A stretch of DNA of 6,945 bases from Natronohydrobacter sp. (GCA_007116445.1 SKIM01000027.1:1-6945), one strand, 5' to 3'; shown: positions 1 through 5,873, numbered from the stretch's first letter. Notes: a model not told the origin generated them from the sequence alone. Program-made: numbers and translations.

Positions 1-152
1 ATCATCTGCTGGCCCCGCGCATAGTGACCGATGCGATAGGGCGCAGGCAATGCGCCCAATTCTGCCTTGCCTCCGCGCAGGGCGTACCAGCGCAGCAGAA
101 GCCTGTCGGACAGGCGAACCGGCGTCGTTCCAGTGCGGCTGGGTCGGGTCAC
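1..152 (-). CDS. Heparinase II/III family protein, N-terminal fragment (partial, runs off left edge)
   Basis: The first 50 residues are visible, read from a GTG at 150-152. An in-frame TAG lies upstream and there is no ATG between it and the GTG. An AGAGG ribosome-binding sequence sits at 163-167, 10 nt before the start. The visible peptide has a basic start, a leucine-rich stretch with LLLRWYALRGG, then PYRIGHYARGQQM. This last segment resembles the '(R)xIGxxARGxQL' block near the N-terminus of heparinase II/III-like proteins of Rhodobacterales. Members of that family carry a C-terminal polysaccharide-lyase-like domain, none of which is visible here. The gene lies 64 bp downstream of rsmB on the same strand and may be co-transcribed with it. 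From memory, many Rhodobacterales have rsmB followed by a heparinase-like gene and purH, which supports the call. Substrate unknown; the assignment rests on a short segment plus gene order. Confidence 0.6.
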   Translation of the reverse strand, partial: MTRPSRTGTTPVRLSDRLLLRWYALRGGKAELGALPAPYRIGHYARGQQM

Positions 153-216
153 GGGGGCGCGGCCTCTTGCGGGGATCTTGAAATGCCTACCCTATCCGCC
201 CCGCATCGGGCAAGGC

Positions 217-1509
217 TCAGGGTGCAGAAGCGGGCGCAATCACAGCCATGAAGAACCCGTCCATCCCGCCTGTCTCGGGCCAGAAATCGGGCCGTGTGCG
301 CACGCCGCCGCAGGGCAGAAACGCCTCTGACGGCAGCCCCGGCAGCGTCGCGGGCAGGACGCGCGCGCCATGACGGGCAAGCGCTCCAGCGAGCTGATCC
401 TCTCCCTCGGAGGGCAGAAGCGAGCAGGTGCAATACACGACCCGCCCGTCAGCTGTGAGCAGCCCCTGCGCAGGGTCCAGCACCCGGTCCAGAAGCTTCG
501 CCTGCAAGTCGCGTAGCGCCTTGATATCCGCACCGCTCCGAATCAGCGGAAGTTCCGGGTGCCGCCGAATTGTCCCCGTGGCCGAACAGGGCGCGTCGAG
601 CACAATCGCGTCGAAAGCCTGCGTGGGCTGCCAGTCCAGCGCATCGGCCACGATGACGTCCGCCGCAAGCCCGGTGCGCGTCAGGTTTTCGTGCAAGCGT
701 TGCAGGCGCGAGGCGGACAGATCCAGCGCCGTGACTCGCGCCCCGCGCGCGGCCAGCTGCATCGTCTTGCCACCCGGCGCCGCGCAGAGATCGAGCACCC
801 GCAGCCCGGCCACATTCCCCAGCAACTGGACCGGCAGCGCGCTGGCCGCGTCCTGCACCCAGAACGCGCCCTCGGCATAGCCCGGCAGCTGCGTGATCTG
901 CCCCGGCGCGTCCAGCCGCAGACTGCCGGTCGGCAGAAGCGCGCCCGCCAACCCCTCGGGCCGCGCACCCTTCAAGGTCAGATCCAGCGGCGGGGGGCGC
1001 AAATGCGCCGCCTCAATCGAAGCCGTCACCTGCGCGCCATAGGCATTCTGCAACCGCCCGCGCAGCCAATCGGGCAGGCGCGGCGCCGGGCCTGCCGCCC
1101 AGTCCACCCCCTCGGCAAGCTGGCGCAGCACCGCATTGACCAGCCCCGACAGGCGCGCAAAACCGCGTGCCCGCGTCAGGGCCACAGCATCATTGATCAC
1201 CCCATGCGCAGGTGCGCCCAGCGCGTGCATCTCGATCAGCGCCAGACGCAATAGCCAGAGCACAGGCTCGGGCGGCGTCTTGCGCAGCGCGCGCTTCAGA
1301 TGCGCATCAGCGCGCCCCATCTGCCGAAATCCCGCCAGCGCAAGGCGCTGCGCGCGGGCACGCGCCTCGGGCGGCAAGGCCCCGAAACGCACGGGCGGGC
1401 TGGCCAGCACTTCCGACAGGCTACGCTTTTCAGTGACCACCGTGATGACCAGATCAAGCGCTCCGGCGCGCGCGGCCACAGAGGCAGGCTCAGAGATGGA
1501 CTGGGACAT
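217..1509 (-). CDS. rsmB: 16S rRNA (cytosine(967)-C(5))-methyltransferase RsmB
   Basis: Cytoplasmic SAM-dependent enzyme that methylates C967 of 16S rRNA (E. coli numbering). The 430-residue protein has the family's two-part layout. An N-terminal NusB-like helical RNA-binding domain spans about residues 10-135. The C-terminal Rossmann methyltransferase domain has the SAM-binding motif VLDLCAAPGGKT (238-249), the acidic end of the next strand (ALDLS, 261-265), DAPCSATGTIRRHPE (305-319) and VYCTCSLLPSEGE (358-370). Cys308 of the PC motif and Cys362 of the TCS motif match the two conserved cysteines, the latter being the expected nucleophile. The open frame extends further upstream, but the ATG at 1507-1509 gives the normal N-terminus. 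The extension would run into the divergent promoter and the SDHAF4-like gene. The start has only a weak GAAAG-type ribosome-binding sequence. The heparinase-like gene follows on the same strand. Confidence 0.96.
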   Translation of the reverse strand: MSQSISEPASVAARAGALDLVITVVTEKRSLSEVLASPPVRFGALPPEARARAQRLALAGFRQMGRADAHLKRALRKTPPEPVLWLLRLALIEMHALGAPAHGVINDAVALTRARGFARLSGLVNAVLRQLAEGVDWAAGPAPRLPDWLRGRLQNAYGAQVTASIEAAHLRPPPLDLTLKGARPEGLAGALLPTGSLRLDAPGQITQLPGYAEGAFWVQDAASALPVQLLGNVAGLRVLDLCAAPGGKTMQLAARGARVTALDLSASRLQRLHENLTRTGLAADVIVADALDWQPTQAFDAIVLDAPCSATGTIRRHPELPLIRSGADIKALRDLQAKLLDRVLDPAQGLLTADGRVVYCTCSLLPSEGEDQLAGALARHGARVLPATLPGLPSEAFLPCGGVRTRPDFWPETGGMDGFFMAVIAPASAP

Positions 1510-1521
1510 CGGGCAACTTTC

Positions 1522-1549
1522 TTGTCCTTCGCGCCCTGCGCGGTATATC
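1522..1549 (+). promoter_or_regulatory. Candidate sigma-70-type promoter for the SDHAF4-like gene
   Basis: TTGTCC (1522-1527) and TATATC (1544-1549) are separated by 16 bp, close to the housekeeping consensus. The -10 ends about 30 nt before the ATG at 1580, which implies a short leader. On the opposite strand the same AT-rich patch reads TATACC (1542-1547), with TTGCCT (1563-1568) 15 bp upstream. It could therefore also serve rsmB. The 70-bp gap between the divergent genes must hold both promoters. This is motif matching by eye only. Confidence 0.4.
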
Positions 1550-1579
1550 ACGGTGACGTCTGAGGCAAGGGAAAGCACC

Positions 1580-1792
1580 ATGACTGAGATCCAAGACCCG
1601 ACCCCGATCATCAGCGAAGAAGAGCGGCGCGCGGCCCTGCCCCCTGCGGCCCAGCGCGCCCTCGCCGAGGCCGATGCCCGCCGCGCCGCGGAAGCCGAGC
1701 TGGCATTGCCGCGCGAACTCGGTGGGCGCAAGGGGCCTGAGCCCGTGCGCTACGGTGACTGGGAGAAGAAGGGCATCGCCATCGATTTCTGA
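1580..1792 (+). CDS. DUF1674 / SDHAF4-like succinate dehydrogenase assembly factor
   Basis: A 70-residue protein whose C-terminus GRKGPEPVRYGDWEKKGIAI plus the final Asp-Phe is the signature of the DUF1674/SDHAF4 family. The eukaryotic member, SDHAF4, binds flavinylated succinate dehydrogenase flavoprotein, limits its auto-oxidation and promotes complex II assembly. A similar role in the bacterial cytoplasm is inferred from the family. Residues 10-48 are acidic, Ala/Glu/Arg-rich and probably helical or disordered, as usual for this family. The ATG at 1580 is chosen because AAGGG (1567-1571) precedes it by 8 nt. The longer open frame upstream lies antisense inside rsmB and is not coding. No succinate dehydrogenase genes are in the window. 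The gene is divergent from rsmB, and its stop is 11 bp from the stop of the convergent hydrolase gene. Confidence 0.9.
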   Translation: MTEIQDPTPIISEEERRAALPPAAQRALAEADARRAAEAELALPRELGGRKGPEPVRYGDWEKKGIAIDF

Positions 1793-1817
1793 TCGCAGAA
1801 CGCTCAGGCTGCGATCA
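1790..1817. terminator. Inverted repeat over two convergent stop codons (possible bidirectional terminator)
   Basis: The perfect 9-bp arms TGATCGCAG (1790-1798) and CTGCGATCA (1809-1817) flank a 10-nt loop. The left arm begins with the TGA of the SDHAF4-like gene. The loop contains the stop codon of the hydrolase gene (1804-1806, read on the minus strand), and the right arm lies in its last codons. A hairpin would form in transcripts from either strand. There is no T-run after either arm, so it is not a classical intrinsic terminator. Confidence 0.5.
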
Positions 1818-2613
1818 CTGCCTGCGTCAGCGCGCTTTGCGCATGGCTCAGCTCCGCAATGACATCGAAATGGTGGCGGCCCGGAGCCACGACCAGCGTC
1901 ACATCGCCACCGCGCAGCCCCCAAGCTTCGCGCAAAAGCGCCGCCTGACGCAAGAATTCAGGCCGCTCATGCCCGCCCACCCAGACCGTGACCGGAACGC
2001 CCGCCAGCGGTGCCTGCAGGGCCGCACTTTCCTGCACAGCGGTCTCTGGCGTGAGTCCCAATTCGGCATTCATCCGCGTAGCCAGCAGCGGGCGCAGATC
2101 ATGCAGGCCCGAGACGGAAACCACCCGCGCAAGCCGCGCGTGCAGTTCTGGCGCAAGCGGGCTTGTCGCGCAGACCATGCGCGTCACCAGATGCCCACCG
2201 GCCGAATGCCCCACAAGGCGGATCGGCCCCGCCACCTCATGCGCGGCATGGGCAATGGCCTGCGCGATCTGGACCGTGATCTCAGGCAAGCTCGCTTGCG
2301 GGGCGAGCGGATAACTCGGCACAGCCACGGCCCAGCCCTGTGCAACAGGACCAGCGGCCAGATGCGACCAGCAGGATTTGTCGAATTTCAGCCAATAGCC
2401 CCCGTGGACGAAGACGACCAGTCCCCGCACGCGATCTTCAGGCAGGATCAGATCATACCGCGCCCGCGGATCAGGACCATAGGCGATATCCGCGCGGATT
2501 TGCGCGCCCGCACGACAGGCGCGCGCAGCTTCGGCCCAGTCCGCAGGATATGCCGCAGCACCCGCAATATAGCGGCCATTGGCGAAGGCATCATCCCAAT
2601 CGATCCCGCTCAT
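1804..2613 (-). CDS. Alpha/beta hydrolase (esterase / kynurenine formamidase-like)
   Basis: A 269-residue soluble alpha/beta-hydrolase-fold protein without a signal peptide. Visible motifs are FVHGGYW (68-74), the HGG oxyanion-hole signature; the nucleophile elbow GHSAGG (135-140, Ser137); and RHHFDVI (246-252), holding the likely catalytic histidine. WVGGHERPEF (211-220) lies where the catalytic acid is expected and includes Glu216 as a candidate. HGGYW with GHSAGGH resembles the bacterial and fungal kynurenine formamidase-like branch and carboxylesterases. No other tryptophan-degradation gene is nearby, so the substrate is left open. The start ATG (2611-2613) overlaps the msrC stop as ATGA, and no strong ribosome-binding sequence precedes it. 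Translational coupling to msrC is likely. The gene ends 11 bp from the SDHAF4-like gene. Confidence 0.9.
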   Translation of the reverse strand: MSGIDWDDAFANGRYIAGAAAYPADWAEAARACRAGAQIRADIAYGPDPRARYDLILPEDRVRGLVVFVHGGYWLKFDKSCWSHLAAGPVAQGWAVAVPSYPLAPQASLPEITVQIAQAIAHAAHEVAGPIRLVGHSAGGHLVTRMVCATSPLAPELHARLARVVSVSGLHDLRPLLATRMNAELGLTPETAVQESAALQAPLAGVPVTVWVGGHERPEFLRQAALLREAWGLRGGDVTLVVAPGRHHFDVIAELSHAQSALTQAVIAA

Positions 2614-3065
2614 GCCCGCTTGCGTGCAAAACTCGCCTGCAGGATGGCCTGCAATGCCTCTGCATCACGCATGGTGAAGGCATCGGGCTGGTCACTGTCG
2701 ATATCGAACACCGCGATCAAATTCCCGGCGGCATCGAAAACCGGCAAGACCAGTTCTGACCGCGTGCTGCTGGCGCAGGCGATGTGACCCTCGAACGCAT
2801 CGACATCCGGGACCAGCTGAATTTCGCCCGCCCGCGCACAGGCCCCGCACACCCCGCGTGAAAACGGAATGACCAGACAGCCATGACCGCCCTGATACGG
2901 GCCGATCTTCAGCACCCCCGGGGCGGTGACACGGTAAAATCCGGTCCAGTCGAAGCGCGGATCGGCGTGATGCACCTCGCAGGCAATCGTCGCCATCAGC
3001 GCGACCACATCATCCTCGCCCTCGGTCAGCGCCGCGACCCGCGCGGCCAAAGCGTCATAATCCAT
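2610..3065 (-). CDS. msrC: Free methionine-(R)-sulfoxide reductase (GAF-domain fRMsr)
   Basis: A single-GAF-domain enzyme of 151 residues that reduces free methionine-R-sulfoxide in the cytoplasm and so helps repair oxidative damage. Diagnostic blocks are DWTGFYRV (39-46), KIGPYQGGHGC (53-63), RGVCGACA (70-77), PDVDAFEGHIAC (86-97) and SELVLPVFD (103-111). Cys63, Cys73 and Cys97 have the 10- and 24-residue spacing of the three redox cysteines of characterised fRMsr enzymes. Cys76 and Cys29 are extra. Two in-frame ATGs exist. The one at 3063-3065 is preferred because AGAGAGG (3072-3078) lies 6 nt upstream of it, whereas the ATG at 3069-3071 directly abuts that sequence; using it would add two residues. 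The hydrolase gene overlaps the 3' end by 4 bp. The thiolase gene lies 86 bp upstream on the same strand, beyond two hairpins. Confidence 0.93.
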   Translation of the reverse strand: MDYDALAARVAALTEGEDDVVALMATIACEVHHADPRFDWTGFYRVTAPGVLKIGPYQGGHGCLVIPFSRGVCGACARAGEIQLVPDVDAFEGHIACASSTRSELVLPVFDAAGNLIAVFDIDSDQPDAFTMRDAEALQAILQASFARKRA

Positions 3066-3071
3066 GCGCAT

Positions 3072-3078
3072 CCTCTCT
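3072..3078 (-). promoter_or_regulatory. Ribosome-binding site deciding the msrC start
   Basis: On the minus strand this reads AGAGAGG. It touches the upstream ATG (3069-3071) with no spacing but is 6 nt from the second ATG (3063-3065), so the second is the likely start. Confidence 0.6.
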
Positions 3079-3097
3079 CATATGCCGGAGCAAGCAG

Positions 3098-3149
3098 CGC
3101 AAGCGCCCTTGCGACGCGGCCGCGCCCCCTCGATGGGGGCAAGGCCGCG
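3098..3149 (-). terminator. Tandem GC-rich hairpins between the thiolase gene and msrC
   Basis: Two adjacent inverted repeats lie just past the thiolase stop. The larger (3115-3149) pairs CGCGGCC with GGCCGCG and CCCCC with GGGGG around a 5-nt loop, with a small internal mismatch. The smaller (3098-3113) is CGCAAG / CTTGCG around a 4-nt loop. Neither is followed by a T-run on the minus strand. They may terminate or attenuate thiolase transcription, or protect the mRNA 3' end, before the msrC-hydrolase pair. Function is inferred from structure and position. Confidence 0.5.
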
Positions 3150-3151
3150 CA

Positions 3152-4330
3152 TCACGCCCGCTCAATCGCGATCACTGTGCCCTCACCACCACCGATACAG
3201 ATGGCGGCAATCCCGCGCCTGAGGCCCCGCGCTTCAAGCGCGTTCAGAAGCGTCACCATGATCCGCGCCCCCGATGCGCCAATCGGATGGCCCAGCGCAC
3301 AGGCACCACCGTTAACGTTGACCACGTCACGCGGCAGGCCCATCTCCTGCATGAAGGCCATCGGCACGACCGCAAAGGCTTCATTCACCTCCCACAGATC
3401 GACATCTCCCAGTGACCAGCCCAAGCGCTCCATCAGCTTGCGCGCCGCCGGGACCGGGGCTGTGGTGAACCAGCCCGGCGCCTGCGCATGGCTTGCATGG
3501 CCGCGAATAAAGCCACGCGGGGTCACGCCCTGCGCCTCGGCCATGGCCATGCTGCCCAGCACCAACGCCGCCGCCCCGTCTGAAATCGACGAGCTGTTGG
3601 CCGCTGTCACTGTGCCCTCTTTGCGAAATGCCGGCTTGAGCTGCGGGATCTTTTCCGGCCGCGCAGTGCCGGGCTGCTCATCCTCGACGACGCGCATATT
3701 GCCCTTGCGCGTCGTGATCTCGACAGGTGCGATCTCGCGCTCAAACGCTCCTGCGCGCTGTGCCGCCAGCGCATTGGACAGCGAGCCGAGCGCATAGTCG
3801 TCCTGTGCCGCGCGCGAGAATTGAAAATGCGCTGCGCAATCTTCGGCGAAACTGCCCATCAACCGGCCCTTGTCATAGGCGTCTTCCAACCCGTCCAGGA
3901 ACATGTGGTCGACCACCTGCCCGTGCCCCAGCCGCGCGCCCGCACGCATGCCCGGCAGCAGATAGGGCGCGCGCGACATGCTCTCCATCCCGCCTGCCAC
4001 CACCACAGCCGCCTGCCCCAGAGCAATCTGGTCATGCGCAATCATCGCAGCCTTCATCCCCGAGCCGCACATCTTGTTCAGCGTCGTCGCTGGGACAGCC
4101 TCCCCCAGCCCGGCCTTGAACCCCGCCTGCCGCGCCGGGGCCTGCCCCTGACCTGCAGGCAGCACGCAGCCCATCAGCAACTCCTCGACCAGCCGCGCGT
4201 CAATCTGCGCATCCCGCAACGCCCCCGCGATGGCCGCCCCGCCAAGTTCTGCCGCATCAGCCTGCGCAAATACGCCCTGCAATCCCCCCATTGCCGTGCG
4301 CGCTGCCCCAAAAATCGCTGTCCCTGTCAT
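3152..4330 (-). CDS. Acetyl-CoA C-acyltransferase (thiolase family)
   Basis: A full-length 392-residue thiolase, the usual size. It catalyses reversible Claisen condensation or thiolytic cleavage of (aceto)acyl-CoA. Cys88 in NKMCGSGMKA is the acyl-accepting nucleophile. Asn316 in EVNEAFAV, His348 in GGACALGHPIGASG and Cys378 in AICIGGGEG complete the active site and fall at almost the same numbers as in Zoogloea thiolase. The EVNEAFAVV segment resembles the ACAT1-like acetoacetyl-CoA thiolases more than PhaA. A catabolic role, in amino-acid, ketone-body or fatty-acid breakdown, is therefore plausible but unproven. The ATG at 4328-4330 is chosen because GGGAGG (4336-4341) precedes it by 5 nt. 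The open frame continues upstream only through the antisense of the STAS gene. It heads a minus-strand series with msrC and the hydrolase, though hairpins intervene. It is divergent from the partner-switching pair. Confidence 0.93.
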   Translation of the reverse strand: MTGTAIFGAARTAMGGLQGVFAQADAAELGGAAIAGALRDAQIDARLVEELLMGCVLPAGQGQAPARQAGFKAGLGEAVPATTLNKMCGSGMKAAMIAHDQIALGQAAVVVAGGMESMSRAPYLLPGMRAGARLGHGQVVDHMFLDGLEDAYDKGRLMGSFAEDCAAHFQFSRAAQDDYALGSLSNALAAQRAGAFEREIAPVEITTRKGNMRVVEDEQPGTARPEKIPQLKPAFRKEGTVTAANSSSISDGAAALVLGSMAMAEAQGVTPRGFIRGHASHAQAPGWFTTAPVPAARKLMERLGWSLGDVDLWEVNEAFAVVPMAFMQEMGLPRDVVNVNGGACALGHPIGASGARIMVTLLNALEARGLRRGIAAICIGGGEGTVIAIERA

Positions 4331-4418
4331 CCCTGCCTCCCAGACCTGCTTCAGGAAAACCTGTTGGTAACCTTTCGGCACTACGATGTGAAATTGCAAG
4401 CGCAGGAAAGGGGTGCAG
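4331..4418. promoter_or_regulatory. Divergent regulatory region between thiolase and STAS genes
   Basis: This 88-bp gap must hold the promoters of both divergent genes. I could not place convincing -35/-10 pairs on either strand. It contains a small inverted repeat CAGG-AAAA-CCTG (4352-4363) and the palindrome GGTAACC (4366-4372), 2 bp apart, which are possible operator half-sites. It also contains the STAS gene's ribosome-binding sequence AGGAAAGG (4404-4411). Confidence 0.4.
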
Positions 4419-4760
4419 ATGCAAGTGACGTTAGGAAAGGCCGGTGAGGCGCTGGTCATTTCGATTCTCGAACCGCGGCTCGATGCGGCAGTGGCCATCA
4501 CCTTCAAAGACATTGTGCGTGATCTGACGGCCACCGAAGGGTCGCCCGTCATTCTGGACCTGTCCAAAGTCGAATTTCTCGACAGCAGCGGACTTGGGGC
4601 GATTGTCGCGGTGATGAAAATGCTCGGACCTGACCGCCCGCTGGAAGTGGCCGCGCTGACCCAGGGCGTGCGCAAGCTGTTCCGACTGACGCGCATGGAT
4701 ACAGTGTTCAAGATCCATGACCGCGCACCCGTGGCCGAGGACATCAAAGCCGCGGAGTGA
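4419..4760 (+). CDS. STAS-domain anti-sigma factor antagonist (RbaV-like)
   Basis: A 113-residue single STAS domain, the size of SpoIIAA/RsbV proteins. The core motif is VILDLSKVEFLDSSGLGAIV (44-63). Ser56, the first serine of DSSG, aligns with the phosphorylated Ser58 of SpoIIAA. The C-terminal half has the expected VRKLFRLTRMDTVFKIH pattern. In the family, the unphosphorylated protein binds the cognate kinase/anti-sigma factor and frees the sigma factor. Its neighbour 79 bp downstream encodes such a kinase. The pair resembles RbaV/RbaW of Rhodobacter capsulatus, which affects gene transfer agent production; that orthology is inferred, not tested. The ATG at 4419 is preferred because AGGAAAGG (4404-4411) lies 7 nt upstream. 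An in-frame GTG at 4413 would add two residues but sits too close to that sequence. Confidence 0.93.
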   Translation: MQVTLGKAGEALVISILEPRLDAAVAITFKDIVRDLTATEGSPVILDLSKVEFLDSSGLGAIVAVMKMLGPDRPLEVAALTQGVRKLFRLTRMDTVFKIHDRAPVAEDIKAAE

Positions 4761-4839
4761 GGTCGGAAATGGGCAGATCAGCACATCGCCTCGACACGGC
4801 ACGACTATCAGGGGCTCACTTGGCGCGGAGGGCGCGCGA

Positions 4840-5280
4840 ATGAACCATGCAAGCGGCCTGATCAACAGTTTGCAGATGCAGTGCGACGGCGAGCTTCGTG
4901 CAATCCGCAGCACAGTCAAAACTGTCGAAACGCATCTCAGCACCCTCGGGCTGGCCCGCGATGTAATTGATGACCTGAACCTCGCGCTCACCGAAGCCAT
5001 GACGAATATAGCGCGCCATGGCTATCAATGCGAGCGCGGCGAAATCACGCTGTCGATCAGGATCGAAGGGAACTATCTGAAATGCGAACTCGAAGATCGG
5101 GGCGTGGCCTTCAACCCAGATGCGCTCGGCCATAGCGCCCCCGATCCGTCGGAACTTCGCGAAGGGGGGTATGGTTGGTACATCATCCGCAAACTGTCCG
5201 AAAACCTATGCTACGCGCGGGAAAACGGCCGCAATCGACTGAGTTTCTGGCTCCCGCTGGCGCGTCAAGACGATCTGTGA
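4840..5280 (+). CDS. HATPase-type anti-sigma factor / serine kinase (RbaW/RsbW-like)
   Basis: A 146-residue GHKL/HATPase_c protein of the SpoIIAB/RsbW anti-sigma kinase type. Such proteins bind a sigma factor and phosphorylate the partner STAS protein. The N-box is LALTEAMTNIARHGY (48-62), with Glu52 as candidate catalytic base and Asn56 as Mg/ATP ligand. The G1 box is ELEDRGVAFNPD (83-94, Asp86), and a glycine-rich G2 segment EGGYGWYIIRKL spans 108-119. It has no sensor, transmembrane or histidine-phosphotransfer region, so it is not a sensor histidine kinase. The ATG at 4840 is chosen because GGAGGG (4827-4832) precedes it by 7 nt. The frame is open further upstream but overlaps the STAS gene. 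It is probably co-transcribed with the STAS gene and ends 71 bp from the convergent hspQ. No sigma factor or PP2C phosphatase gene is in the window. Confidence 0.92.
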   Translation: MNHASGLINSLQMQCDGELRAIRSTVKTVETHLSTLGLARDVIDDLNLALTEAMTNIARHGYQCERGEITLSIRIEGNYLKCELEDRGVAFNPDALGHSAPDPSELREGGYGWYIIRKLSENLCYARENGRNRLSFWLPLARQDDL

Positions 5281-5351
5281 GCCTGCATCTTCGCGTCATG
5301 CCCGGCGAAGCCGCATTTGGCCAGCGGCGCGCGCAACTGCCCGGTTTGGCG

Positions 5352-5690
5352 TCAGTTCAGCGCGATCTGCAGCGCATAACGACCGTCCCGATAATCCCCG
5401 AATAGCTCGCTGAGATCCGGGTGTTCCACAGGCTCGCCGGAATCGTCCAGCACAAGATTCTGCTCCGAGACATAGGCGATGTAGAAGCTTTCATCATTCT
5501 CCGCCAAGAGATGATAAAACGGCTGATCCTTGCTGGGACGCGACCCTTCAGGGATGGCACTGTACCACTCGTCGGTATTCGCAAAGGCCGCGTCCACATC
5601 GAAGATGACACCGCGAAAGCTGTGCTTGCGATGCCGGACAATCTGGCCCAGGTGATATTTCGCCAAGCGCTTTTCCATGACGTGTTCCAT
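5352..5690 (-). CDS. hspQ: Heat shock protein HspQ (YccV family)
   Basis: A 112-residue HspQ/YccV-family protein. In enterobacteria HspQ is a heat-induced small protein that acts as a Lon specificity enhancer and affects DnaA stability; it was also described as binding hemimethylated DNA. Visible family blocks are KYHLGQIVRHRKHSFRGVIF (11-30), QPFYHLLAEND (56-66) and AYVSEQNLV (72-80). The acidic C-terminal tail contains HPDLSELF (90-97). The ATG at 5688-5690 is used, but the in-frame ATG at 5676-5678 is equally possible because no clear ribosome-binding sequence precedes the first and GGAA lies 7 nt before the second. The gene converges on the partner-switching pair and is divergent from phaA. 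TTGAAA (minus strand, 5766-5771) resembles a -35, but I see no well-spaced heat-shock -10. Confidence 0.92.
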   Translation of the reverse strand: MEHVMEKRLAKYHLGQIVRHRKHSFRGVIFDVDAAFANTDEWYSAIPEGSRPSKDQPFYHLLAENDESFYIAYVSEQNLVLDDSGEPVEHPDLSELFGDYRDGRYALQIALN

Positions 5691-5845
5691 AGCGTGACGC
5701 TAAGGCTTTGTTAAGGTGATGTCCACCGCAGAGCACCCGAATCATGGAAACAATCTGTGAAGTCTTTTCAAACAAAACCCCGTGCTTGCCCCTGATTTTA
5801 CGCCGATGGCCTGCGATTATGGCGCAAACATGCCTTCAAGCTGCA

Positions 5846-5873
5846 TTGCGCTGCGGCCAGTGCATGATACAAC
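5846..5873 (+). promoter_or_regulatory. Candidate phaA promoter with overlapping TGCA inverted repeat
   Basis: TTGCGC (5846-5851) and TACAAC (5868-5873) are 16 bp apart, about 75 bp before the phaA start. The pair is embedded in an imperfect inverted repeat, TGCATTG (5842-5848) and CAGTGCA (5858-5864), in a TGC-rich patch. PHB regulators of the PhaR family are reported to bind TGC-rich repeats, so this is a possible operator, but the match is loose. The rest of the hspQ-phaA gap (5691-5949) shows no supported gene. Confidence 0.28.

Noticed and set aside
559..1254. 231-codon plus-strand open frame antisense to rsmB
   Set aside because: Shadow of rsmB; composition is Arg/Gln/Pro-rich and without motifs.
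1837..2787. 316-codon plus-strand open frame antisense to the hydrolase and msrC
   Set aside because: It lies fully opposite two well-recognised genes. Its product is Arg/His/Gln-rich with no family resemblance, typical of antisense frames in GC-rich DNA.
2883..3797. 304-codon plus-strand open frame antisense to msrC and the thiolase
   Set aside because: Low-complexity Ala/Ser/Pro/Arg translation opposite conserved thiolase motifs; no supported start or domain.
4331..4747. N-terminal extension of the thiolase frame upstream of 4330
   Set aside because: The extension would be antisense to the STAS gene and add non-thiolase sequence. The ATG at 4330 has a good ribosome-binding site and gives the canonical length.
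4431..5000. 189-codon minus-strand open frame antisense to the STAS/HATPase genes
   Set aside because: It overlaps two genes with intact catalytic motifs and has no recognisable domain.
5281..5351. Possible terminator between the HATPase gene and hspQ
   Set aside because: Only a 4-bp stem with a 3-nt loop (CGGC-GAA-GCCG) and no T-run; too weak to call.
5741..5771. Heat-shock sigma promoter for hspQ
   Set aside because: TTGAAA is present on the minus strand, but the nearest -10-like hexamer (CATGAT) is 19 bp away and does not fit RpoH or housekeeping spacing.
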